From assembly GCF_000426385.1 (NCBI RefSeq), contig NZ_AUFG01000016.1, positions 1 to 64,000 on the forward strand: a stretch of DNA of 64,000 nt. Direction: 5' to 3'. The stretch's first letter is position 1; the number at the start of each line of letters is the position of its first letter. The notes below the pieces were generated by a model. It was not told where the DNA came from. It did no database searches and was given only the letters and a program-made list of their open reading frames with translations. Shown here piece after piece: positions 54,907 through 63,600 of this stretch. The position numbers were made by a program, and so were the translations under genes. This DNA comes from Arsenicicoccus bolidensis DSM 15745 (GTDB taxonomy: Bacteria > Actinomycetota > Actinomycetes > Actinomycetales > Dermatophilaceae).

Positions 54907-56103
54907 TCAGGGGTGGCCGGCCGCGCGCAGGTTGGCCACGTGCGGGTTGGTGGAGGGGTCGAGCCCCAGGCCGAGGGCGGCATAGGTGCTGAGGAAGTCC
55001 GTGAGCGCCATGACCTCGGCGAGCCGCACGGCCGGGTGGCCGGCCTCGCTCGAGACCTCGTGCACCCGGACCCCGACGTCGTGCGCCTCCTGGAGCACCA
55101 GGTCGGCCAGCGAGGACTGCGCCGGCGGTATGTCGCGGCCGCCCTCGCGCAGCATGAGCAGCCCGAGCGGCGGCTCCTCGGGGGCGTCGAGGAAGGGATC
55201 GGCGAAGATGTCCCGCCCGGCGGCGCCGACGCGCCCGCCACGCCCGCCGGACGGGGCGCTGACGCCCTGTCCCCCGGCGGCGGTGTAGGGCCCGCCGAAG
55301 GTCGCGACGACCTGGGACGCCGCGTCCGGCAGGGAGCCGCACATCGCGGGGATGCGGGCCGTGCGCGCCAGGCCGGCGACCGCGCGGTGGGCGGCCACCC
55401 CCATGAGGGGGCCGTCCCCCAGCACGACGGGGACCGTCTCGACGAGCGTCTGCGCGGCGATCTTGGCGGGGTTGACGAAGCACTCGGACGAGGGGCGGCA
55501 GGCCTCGGCCTGGGCGTCGAGGCGGTCGGCCAGGTCGTCGAGGACGGGCGTCGGCAGGTCGACGACGCCGAGGGTGGCGCTGGCGACCAGGACGGGCGTC
55601 AGCAGGGACCACAGCGAGGTCCGGGAGGACACGACGCCTCGCGGGACCGGGACGTGCAGCCCTCGCGCCCGGGCGGTGACGTCCGCGAGGGGCGACTCGG
55701 CCGCCCCGACCGTCACCAGCTGGGCCCCTCGTCGGCCGGCCTCGGCGGCGAGGCCCAGCGGGCCGGGAGCGCGTCCCGACAGCGAGACGGCCACGACGAG
55801 GTCCATGGGTCCGACCCAGGCGGGCAGGGGTCCTGCGGCACGCTGGGAGACGGGCACCGGGCTGTGGGCCTCGGCGAGCACGGTGAGGACCTCCCCCACC
55901 ACGGCCGAGCCGCCGAGCGCGGCCACGAGCACGGCCCGGGGACGCTCCTCGCGATCGAGCCGGTCGACGCCGGCCTCGACCGCCAGGTGCGTCGCCTCCC
56001 GCACCTGAGCCCCTGCCGTGGCGAGCGCCCGGAGGTGTCCGCGCGAGTCGAGGCGCTGCACCTCGTCGAGGTCGTCGACCAGTGCTTCGTCCAGCTGCGG
56101 CAT
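54907..56103 (-). CDS. SIS-domain phosphosugar isomerase-like protein
   Basis: A 398-residue protein related to bifunctional phosphoglucose/phosphomannose isomerase and to Rv3256c. The N-terminal SIS domain (about 50-190) has AVLVAALGGSAVVGEV and VVAVSLSGRAPGPLGLAAEA. The C-terminal PGI-type half has VPVVLGDGPLMGVAAHRAVAGLARTARIPA. Catalytic Glu and His of true isomerases cannot be identified with certainty. Position between Trm112/phosphomannomutase and ahcY suggests work on mannose-6-phosphate for surface mannans or GDP-mannose; inferred. Confidence 0.8.
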   Translation of the reverse strand: MPQLDEALVDDLDEVQRLDSRGHLRALATAGAQVREATHLAVEAGVDRLDREERPRAVLVAALGGSAVVGEVLTVLAEAHSPVPVSQRAAGPLPAWVGPMDLVVAVSLSGRAPGPLGLAAEAGRRGAQLVTVGAAESPLADVTARARGLHVPVPRGVVSSRTSLWSLLTPVLVASATLGVVDLPTPVLDDLADRLDAQAEACRPSSECFVNPAKIAAQTLVETVPVVLGDGPLMGVAAHRAVAGLARTARIPAMCGSLPDAASQVVATFGGPYTAAGGQGVSAPSGGRGGRVGAAGRDIFADPFLDAPEEPPLGLLMLREGGRDIPPAQSSLADLVLQEAHDVGVRVHEVSSEAGHPAVRLAEVMALTDFLSTYAALGLGLDPSTNPHVANLRAAGHP

Positions 56104-56150
56104 CGCCGGCCCTCCTCGGGTGGTGCGGTGCAGGTGCTCGTGCGGGTGGG

Positions 56151-56345
56151 TCAGAGGGTGCGCGCCTCGTCCATGAGCAGGACGGGGATGCCGTCGACGA
56201 TCGGGAAGGCCACGCCGAGCTCGGCGCAGCGCAGCTCGGGGCCGTCCGGGCCCTCGGCGTCGACGAGCTCGTGCTCGCCGCCCGGGGACCGCAGGATCTC
56301 CCGCAGCCAGGGCTGGATCGTGCTGCTGGTGGTGGGCTCGGACAT
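56151..56345 (-). CDS. Trm112-family protein
   Basis: A 64-residue protein. The core WLREILRSPGGEHELV... and LRCAELGVAFPIVDGIPVLLMDEA match the Trm112/UPF0434 fold, whose eukaryotic members activate methyltransferases. The zinc-binding cysteines are reduced to one (C in ELRCAE), so no full zinc site. It lies five bases downstream of the phosphomannomutase gene and close to the SIS gene; the trio is syntenic with actinobacterial genomes. Start at ATG 56345; a GTG nine bases upstream is possible. Confidence 0.85.
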   Translation of the reverse strand: MSEPTTSSTIQPWLREILRSPGGEHELVDAEGPDGPELRCAELGVAFPIVDGIPVLLMDEARTL

Positions 56346-56350
56346 GTCGG

Positions 56351-57811
56351 TCACGCCTTTCCTCGGATGATCGTCAGGACCTCGTCGCGGACCCGCTCCA
56401 TGGTGGGCCGGTCGGCTGCCTCGACGTTGAGTCGCAGCAGGGGCTCGGTGTTGCTCGGGCGGACGTTGATCCACCACAGCGGGCCGTCGCCGTCCGCCTC
56501 GTGGGTCGCCGTCAGGCCGTCCAGCTCGTCGACGTCCAGCCCGCGCTCACGCGCCCAGGCGGTGACCTCGGCGCTGCGGGCTGCCTGGTCGTCGACGGTG
56601 GAGTTGATCTCGCCGCTCGCGGCGTAGCGGTCGAAGCGGGCCACGAGCGCGCTGAGCGGACCATCCTGCTCGCCGAGCGCCGCCAGCACGTGCATCGCCG
56701 CGAGCATGCCGGTGTCGGCGTACCAGAAGTCCTTGAAGTAGTAGTGCGCCGAGTGCTCCCCACCGAAGACCGCGCCGTGCTCGGCCATGGTCGCCTTGAT
56801 GAAGGAGTGCCCCACCCGGGTGCGCACGGCCCTCGCCCCGACCTCGGCCACGACCTCCGGGACGGCCCGCGAGGTGATGACGTTGTGCACGAACGTGAGG
56901 TCGGCGGCCGAGGCGCCGTTCTGCGTCATACGGGCCGTCTCGCGGGACACGATCAGCCCGGTGATCGCGGAGGGGCTGACCGCCTCGCCACGCTCGTCGA
57001 CCGCGAAGCAGCGGTCGGCGTCGCCGTCGAAGGCCAGGCCCACGTCGGCCCCGTGCTCCACGACGGCGCGCTGCAGGTCGACGAGGTTGGCGGGCTCGAG
57101 CGGGTTGGCCTCGTGGTTGGGGAAGGTGCCGTCGAGCTCGAAGTAGAGCGGGACCACCTCGAGCGGCAGGGCGGGCAGACCGGCCGCGTCGCCGAGGACC
57201 GCGGGGACCGTGAGGCCACCCATGCCGTTGCCGGCGTCGACCACGACCTTGATGGGGCGGCTGCGGCGCGGCGACGAGAGGTCCACGAGAGAGCGCAGGA
57301 ACGCGGCGTACTCGCCCAGCAGGTCACGCTCGACGATGGCACCGGTCCGCTGCTCGCCCTCCCTGTCGTCCGAGGCGTCGTCGCCGTCGAGGATCGCCTG
57401 CGCCAGGTCGCGCACCTCCGCGAGACCGGACTCCTGGCCCACCGGGCGCGCCCCTGCCCGGCACAGCTTGATGCCGTTGTAGGCCGCGGGGTTGTGGCTC
57501 GCGGTGAACATCGCCCCCGGCACGTCGAGGTGCCCGGCGGCGAAGTAGAGCCCGTCCGTGGAGCACAGGCCGATGATGGTCACGTCCACGCCGTGCTGGG
57601 CGGCCCCCTCCGCGAAGGCCCGCGACAGCTCCGGCGACGACGGGCGCATGTCATAGCCGATCACCAGGCTGGTCGCGCCCTCGGGCAGGATCACGGCCCG
57701 GGCGAACGCGGAACCCAGCGCACGGGACACGCGGGAGTCGAGCTGCTCGGGCACGAGGCCCCGGACGTCGTAGGCCTTGACGAAGGTCGAGAGGTCGGTG
57801 CGAGAGGTCAC
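56351..57811 (-). CDS. manB: Phosphomannomutase/phosphoglucomutase
   Basis: Interconverts mannose-6-phosphate and mannose-1-phosphate, leading to GDP-mannose. The 486-residue protein is complete: catalytic TASHNP at 103-108 with phosphoserine S105, metal loop DGDADR near residue 260, sugar loop GGEHSAHYYF and phosphate-binding RPSNTEPLLRL near the C terminus. With the SIS protein and Trm112 it forms a mannose-metabolism cluster. A CATACGG copy lies in the gene. Confidence 0.95.
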   Translation of the reverse strand: MTSRTDLSTFVKAYDVRGLVPEQLDSRVSRALGSAFARAVILPEGATSLVIGYDMRPSSPELSRAFAEGAAQHGVDVTIIGLCSTDGLYFAAGHLDVPGAMFTASHNPAAYNGIKLCRAGARPVGQESGLAEVRDLAQAILDGDDASDDREGEQRTGAIVERDLLGEYAAFLRSLVDLSSPRRSRPIKVVVDAGNGMGGLTVPAVLGDAAGLPALPLEVVPLYFELDGTFPNHEANPLEPANLVDLQRAVVEHGADVGLAFDGDADRCFAVDERGEAVSPSAITGLIVSRETARMTQNGASAADLTFVHNVITSRAVPEVVAEVGARAVRTRVGHSFIKATMAEHGAVFGGEHSAHYYFKDFWYADTGMLAAMHVLAALGEQDGPLSALVARFDRYAASGEINSTVDDQAARSAEVTAWARERGLDVDELDGLTATHEADGDGPLWWINVRPSNTEPLLRLNVEAADRPTMERVRDEVLTIIRGKA

Positions 57812-57852
57812 GACGGGGAGCCTACCGGTCCGGGTGTGACGGGCGCGGGTGG

Positions 57853-58494
57853 TCAGGAGGAGCGGGCCGGCGTGGTGCCACCGGGCTCGTCGGAGGCGAC
57901 TGTGTCATCGGGCGCTACAGGCGCTACAGGCGCGGCGGGCGCGTCCGAGGCAGCGGAGAGGTCGCGCGCGGCGGGGTCGGCTGGCGCGTCCGGAGCGTCG
58001 GCGTCGAGGTCGAGGTCGCGCAGGACCCGCAGGTGACCGCGTCGGCCCACCTCGACGGCGGAGACGGTCCCCGACTGGCGGGCGACCCGGGCCGAGACCT
58101 CACGGGCCTGCTCGGACGTGCGCGGCGTGGCGACGACCGTGCGACGCTCCGCACCCGCGCCACCATCTCGGGACTGCGACTGGGACTGTGCCTGCGACTG
58201 CGGCTGCGGCTGCGAGGAAGGCCGCCGGCGCGGGCCTCGGACGGCGTCCGCGATCGCCACCAGCTCGTCCGGGGCGGGCTCGGGCTCCGCGAACTCCGGC
58301 ACCAGCCGCACGACCTCCCACCCGCGCGGGGCGGTGAGCCGGCGGGCGTGGTCCGCGCACAGGTCGTACGAGTGCGGCTCGGCAAAGGTCGCGAGCGCCC
58401 CGAGGACGATCTGGGAGTCGGCGTAGACGTAGGTCAGCGTCGCGACTGCCGGTCGGCCGCACGGGGTCTTGGAGCACAGTCGCTGGACGGTCAC
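57853..58494 (-). CDS. DUF3499 protein
   Basis: A 213-residue protein of an actinobacteria-specific family. Residues 6-70 hold the conserved part with putative metal ligands: LCSKTPCGRPAVATLTYVYA, then CADHARRLTAPRGWEVVRL. The pattern of two Cys, then Cys and His, suggests a zinc ribbon. The middle has a Gln/Ser/Pro repeat (QPQPQSQAQSQSQS) and the C terminus is Ala/Asp/Pro-rich and likely disordered. GTG at 58494 (VTVQRLCSK) gives the usual start. It is divergent from the metallopeptidase-like gene across 55 bp, as in M. tuberculosis (Rv3258c/Rv3259). Confidence 0.88.
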   Translation of the reverse strand: MTVQRLCSKTPCGRPAVATLTYVYADSQIVLGALATFAEPHSYDLCADHARRLTAPRGWEVVRLVPEFAEPEPAPDELVAIADAVRGPRRRPSSQPQPQSQAQSQSQSRDGGAGAERRTVVATPRTSEQAREVSARVARQSGTVSAVEVGRRGHLRVLRDLDLDADAPDAPADPAARDLSAASDAPAAPVAPVAPDDTVASDEPGGTTPARSS

Positions 58495-58549
58495 GGTGGG
58501 CAACCCTAGTCCTGGTTCTGCGGCAGAGCCATCGGCGCGCCGTATCGTG

Positions 58550-59014
58550 ATGGCCGTGACCGATCCAGCCCCCGACCCGCACCCCACCACGGCTCGTCGG
58601 CTCGCCCGCGACCGCCGGGGCCGCGGACGACGCGGCCCGCTCGCGTGGCCCCCGGTGCCCGAGATGACCTCGCGCGAGGACCGGTTCGACCAGCTGGTCC
58701 TCGACGCGGTCGAGCGGCTCGTGCCCCGGGCGGCGGGTCGGCTGGACGGCGTGGAAGTCGCCGTCGAGCTGGTGCCGGGCGGCGACGTCCTCGTCGCGGC
58801 GGAGCGGGAGGGGTCGATCCCGCTGGGCCACGCCCGCCAGGGCCAGGGACGATCCGGGCCGCGCATCGTCGTCTACCGCCGGCCGGTGGAGTCACGGGTC
58901 CGCGACCGCACCGAGCTCGCAGAGCTGGTCGACACCGTGGTCGTGGAGCAGGCGGCGGCCCTGCTGATGGTCGCCCCCGAGGACCTGGACCCGGACTACG
59001 ACGGTCACCCCTGA
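58550..59014 (+). CDS. Metallopeptidase-family (zincin_1/Rv3259-like) protein without the HExxH motif
   Basis: A 154-residue protein of the PF06262-like fold. The expected active-site helix reads VVVEQAAALLMVAPEDLD (about 130-146), where family enzymes have HExxHxxG; only the Glu (133) is retained. The preceding strand PRIVVYRRPVE is conserved. It is therefore probably not a zinc protease. The N terminus (about 1-40) is basic and unstructured. The start could be ATG 58550 or GTG 58556. Function unknown; it pairs with DUF3499 in many actinobacteria. Confidence 0.75.
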   Translation: MAVTDPAPDPHPTTARRLARDRRGRGRRGPLAWPPVPEMTSREDRFDQLVLDAVERLVPRAAGRLDGVEVAVELVPGGDVLVAAEREGSIPLGHARQGQGRSGPRIVVYRRPVESRVRDRTELAELVDTVVVEQAAALLMVAPEDLDPDYDGHP

Positions 59015-59027
59015 GGGTCACCCCGCC

Positions 59028-59073
59028 GCAGCCGCGCTGGAGTTCCGCACGGGGCGTCCCCCTGCGCGGCTGC
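59028..59073. terminator. Hairpin between convergent genes
   Basis: GCAGCCGCGC (59028-59037) and GCGCGGCTGC (59064-59073) form a perfect 10-bp stem with a long loop. It lies between the metallopeptidase-like gene and the DUF5719 gene, so it could stop both. Confidence 0.5.
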
Positions 59074-59107
59074 CCCTGGCGTGCCCCTCGGGATGGCCCC
59101 TGCAGGC

Positions 59108-60607
59108 TCAGCGGGAGGGCGACAGGACATACGGCGTGGTCGTCTGCCACGGGGCGACCAGCGGGGCGACGGTCACCAGACCGCCGTCGGCCTCGGACAC
59201 CACCGCGGCCCGCACGCCCTGCGCCGCCGACACCCACACCGAGGTCGCGTCGCCGACGTCGACGGCGCTGGTCCCCCGGGCGGGGACGTCGACCCGGCGC
59301 GGGGCCGTGGACCCGTCGCCTCCCACCACGGTCACGGTCGTGGCCACGGCGGTGTCGCCCGGGTTGGTGAGCGCGACACGGTGCCTGAGCCTGGCGCCCT
59401 CGGGCTGGCCCAGCGGGAGACCGGCCAGGTCGTCCAGCGCCGGGACCGCCGGCACCCAGGCGAAGTCGCGGACGGGCGCTCCCACCGACCCCGATCCCTG
59501 CGGGCGTCGGCCGTCGGCCCTCCCGAGATAGGCCGCCGCGGCAACGGGGGCCGTGGCCGACACGCGGACGCCGTAGGTGCCGGCGGGCAGGGAGGGCAGA
59601 CCCACGTCGCGGCTGGCCCCGGCGGGGATCCGCACGGGCCGCAGGGGGTCCCCCACCGGGCCGTTCGGACCGAGGGTGGTCACTCTGACCTCCGTGGCCC
59701 GATCGGCGACCCCGGCGACCCGCACCACCGTGGGGTCGTCGGGGCCGGCGACGACCAGTCCGGGGACGACGAGGTCCTGGCCGGTGGCGCTGGGTGCCAC
59801 GTCGTCCGCGCCGCGGGCGGTGATGCCGTCGAGCCACCCGTCGTGCAGCGACGCGTGGACGGTGCCGCCGCGCACGTGCACCTGCGCCGTCGGGCTGGCC
59901 TCCGTGCCGTCGAGGGCGTCGAGGAGCACGACGGTGCGTCCGCGGGGCTCGACGACGACGTCGCGGCCCGCAACGCTCGCGATCGGCCCGGTCGCGCCGT
60001 GCAGCGTCACGTCGACGGTGACCGGCGTCTCGTGCGGGTTGGTGAGGACGAGGTGCTCCTGGCGGCCGGCCTGGCCCGCACCCGCGGGGAACCAGGCATC
60101 GGTCACGGGCACGCCGCAGGGGACCGACACCAGGGCGGCCCTCTCGCCGGACGTCGCCAGGGACCGTTGCACCGCCGCCAGCGCGGGCGCCAGTCGCTGC
60201 GTCGCGGTGACGACCCCGGACCTCGGTCCCGCGAGCCGCGCGGTCGCGGCGCTGCCGGGCGCGGTGACCCGCTGCGCGTCGGCGGCGTCGGTGGGGCCCA
60301 CCTGCAGGATGCCCGCGGGCAGCTCGCGCCCGCGGGCGGCGGAGACGCCGTCGGGGGCGGCGACGGCCACCAGGTCGACGGGGGTGGCCCCGGGCTCGGC
60401 AGGCAGTCCCGGGACCCCGACGGTCTCCTGGCCGGGGCAGACAAGCGTCCGGGTGGCGACGGGTCGGGCGGGTGGGGCCGTCTCCGGGGCCGCGGCTCGC
60501 GGTGCACCCGGCACCGTGACCCGGCCGTCGACCGCGCCGGAGCCGGCGACCACGGCCGCACCGACCACGACGACGCCGACCACGCGCAGCAGCCCTGCCC
60601 CGCTCAT
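59108..60607 (-). CDS. DUF5719 secreted protein
   Basis: A 499-residue protein. Residues about 8-27 form a signal or anchor helix (VVGVVVVGAAVVAGSGAV). The rest is a beta-rich, Val/Thr/Gly/Pro-rich sequence with repeated motifs such as LVLTNPHETPVTVDVTL and RVALTNPGDTAVATTVTV, typical of immunoglobulin-like domains outside the cell. It starts in a four-base overlap with the stop of the glycosyltransferase gene. The two are regularly paired in actinobacteria, so they may act together at the envelope; the function is unknown. Confidence 0.85.
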   Translation of the reverse strand: MSGAGLLRVVGVVVVGAAVVAGSGAVDGRVTVPGAPRAAAPETAPPARPVATRTLVCPGQETVGVPGLPAEPGATPVDLVAVAAPDGVSAARGRELPAGILQVGPTDAADAQRVTAPGSAATARLAGPRSGVVTATQRLAPALAAVQRSLATSGERAALVSVPCGVPVTDAWFPAGAGQAGRQEHLVLTNPHETPVTVDVTLHGATGPIASVAGRDVVVEPRGRTVVLLDALDGTEASPTAQVHVRGGTVHASLHDGWLDGITARGADDVAPSATGQDLVVPGLVVAGPDDPTVVRVAGVADRATEVRVTTLGPNGPVGDPLRPVRIPAGASRDVGLPSLPAGTYGVRVSATAPVAAAAYLGRADGRRPQGSGSVGAPVRDFAWVPAVPALDDLAGLPLGQPEGARLRHRVALTNPGDTAVATTVTVVGGDGSTAPRRVDVPARGTSAVDVGDATSVWVSAAQGVRAAVVSEADGGLVTVAPLVAPWQTTTPYVLSPSR

Positions 60608-63600
60608 CGGACCACCTCTCCGTCTCGACCGCGTCGCACGCCGAACGGCAGGGCCAGCAGCAGGACGAGCGCCAGGCCCGCGCCCTGGACGAGCGACCAG
60701 GTCGGGTGGGCGGGCACCTGGCTCACCCGCACGTGACGGGTGTCCGCCGGGAGGTCGTATGCCGCGAGCTCGCCGTCCCGCGGCGTCAGGGCACGACCGT
60801 CGGCGAGCACCCGCGCGGTGTCGGCCCAGCCACGCTGCTGGGCAAAGGCAAGCACGGAGGGTGACGGCCCTGCAGGCCCCTCCGTCCCTGGGCCAGCTCC
60901 GGATCCTGAGGCGCTCAGCGCCGTGTCGACCTCGGGGCCGCTGCCGTGGACGGGCACCGTCGCGACGGGGGTCCCGTCCGGCTGCTGGACCCGGACCGCC
61001 GAGACGGGGACGGTTGCGCCGTCCGGTCCGGGTCGCGCAGTCACGCGCCAGACGGGGTCGCCCTCGGTGTCGGTCAGGCGGGACAGGCCGGCCGTGGTGT
61101 CTAGGCGGGCCGCGACGACCGGGTCCGCCGGTGAGAGGCCGACGAAGCCGACTCCTGCGTCCGCCAGCCGGTCCGCCACCGGGCGACCAGCGACGGGCTC
61201 GTCGGTGACGAGGTCGTGGGCCACATCGGGCAGGAGCGCGCTGGGTGCGACAGCAGCCGTGTCCCGTGGGAGGTCGCGCACGACGTCGGACGGATCGCCG
61301 GGCTCCAGGCGATATCCCATGACGGTCCCACGACGCTCCAGGGCGAGGTATCGCGCCGCGAGCGCGCTGTCCGCGCTGTCCTGCGCGACGGACGGCACCT
61401 GGCGGGCAGGGACCGCCAGCACCTGGTCGAGGCGGGTGAGGGCCAGCCAGGTCCCCTGCGCGAGCACGGCGACGGTCACGAGCCCCGCCACCACGCCTCC
61501 GGCCACCCGCAGGATCCTGGTCGCGCGCGGACGCGCGGGGACGGGCCGCCGCAGCGCCTCCGCTCCCTGCAACGCCGCGGCGAGCAGGGCCAGGGTCAGC
61601 AGGAGCAGGCCCGTGCCCGGCCAGGGCGAGATGGCCTGAGGTCCTCCGGCGGAGTCGGTGGCGTGGCCGACGACGAGGTGCGGGGCGGCGGCGGCGCCGG
61701 CGATGCCGAGCAGGGCCAGCACCGCCAGGACGCGGGACGACCCGATGCGGCGCCCGTCGACCGCGAGGCCCCACACCCCGGCCAGCACGACGGTGGCCAT
61801 GAGCAGCGGGAGCACGAGGCGGACGGTGGAGGCGAGGGACGGATCGGTGAGCCCGGCGGCGGTCGACGTCACGGGCTCGGCGGGCCACAGCAGGGCGAAG
61901 TGCCAGGGCCTCGGCTGCTCGGTCCAGGACGCGAGCCCGGGCCCGGTCAGCACCGACGCCGGCTCGCGCCACCAGGTCGCCACCGACGGCCCGAGCAGGA
62001 CGACGGGCGCGACGGCGAGGAGCAACCCGGCGACCCTGCCGCGTCCGTGGTTGGTGGCGGCCAGGACGAGCCCGAGCGCCACGACGACCACCAGCAGCAC
62101 CGGCGCGACGGCGGCAGCCACGGCCGCGGCCAGCACCGTGCCTCCGACGGCGGGCCACCAGGGGCGACGCCGTCCGCAGGCGGCAAGTCCGGCGAGCAGC
62201 AGCGGGAGGACGATCGCGAGCAGGGCGGCCCCGACCCGGCCCTCCCCCAGACCGACGAGGAGAGCGGGTGAGAGTCCCCACGCCAGGGCGGCGAGGGCGC
62301 GGGGCCAGGGGCGGCGCGTGGCGGCCCGCCCGGCCAGGTAGGCGCTGAACGTCGCCGCCGGGATCGCGACGATGAGGAGCAGGGCTGCGGCGGCGCCGAG
62401 GGCAGAGCTCGGGGAGCGCCCCGGGAGGTGCTCCACCGCCCAGGCCGGCGCGGCCAGCAGCGGCAGCCACGCGGGTGGGTCGGCGGAGGAACCCAGGCCC
62501 GCGGGGTCCCACCCCGTGAGGTAGCGGGTCCACGCGGCCGACGAACCGCCCGCCCCCGGGCGCAGCTCACCGCCCGCCAGCCCTCGGTCCAGCAGCGCCC
62601 CTCCCCTGCCCTGCACCACCGGCCACCAGGCCGCCACGGCGAGGCCGACGGAGATGAGGACCGCGAGCACGCCGGGGTGCCGGGCGGCGCGGGCGCCCAG
62701 GTCGTCCCCGTCGAGGTCGGTCGCCTCGTCGCTGACCGGGCCCGGCTCGGCCAGGGAGCTCCCGGTGCCCGCAGCACCGCCACGTCCTCTCGGGCCGGTG
62801 CCGCCGTCGGTGGGCGACACGACCGACGGCAGGTGCGGCAGGCCGCGATAGACCTCGTCGCGCACCCCCGCCAGGGCGCGGCCGTGCGGGGCCAGCAGCC
62901 CACCGAGCCCGGCACCACCGACGACGGCCGCGTGCCGTGCCCGCCTGCGAGACCCGAGGCTGCGCCAGGAGGTGAGCACCGCTCCCGCGTCGGAGAGCTC
63001 GGCGAACGCGGCGCGCGGGCGCTTGAGGACCAGGAGCACCGCCGACAGCAGCAACGCTCCGAGCAGGATGCGCACGGCATACCAGGGCACCAGCCGCCCG
63101 GGACAGCGCGCGAGCGCGATCCGTCGCACCGCCCGCCGGTCGCGGCGGTAGGCCCGGTCGACGGCGCCCCGGCGTTCGCGCTCCCAGGCCCGCCGCTCGC
63201 GCAGGACGTGCTCGCGCGGGAACCGGTCGTCGTCGATGTCGTCGAGGCCCAGCCCGGCGAACGGCATCCGGTCCCGGGACCGCAGCCCCTGGGTGGTCGC
63301 CCGGGCGTCCAGCGCGACGGCCTCGGGGACCACGACGACCCGCAGCCCGGCCTGGTGGGCGCGCCAGCACAGGTCGAGGTCCGCCGCCACGGGAAACACG
63401 CGGTCGAGGGCGCCCAGCCGCAGGAGGGCGTCGGCCCGGGCCAGCATCGCGCCGGTGCCGACGGCCAGGACGTCGCTGCTGTGGTCGTGCTGGCCCTGGT
63501 CGAGCTCGCCGTGCCGTGGCGAGGCGACGCGCCGACCCGTCGGCGACACGGTCTGCCCCACCTCGACCAGGCGGCCGGGGTCGGTCGCGTCGACGTACTT

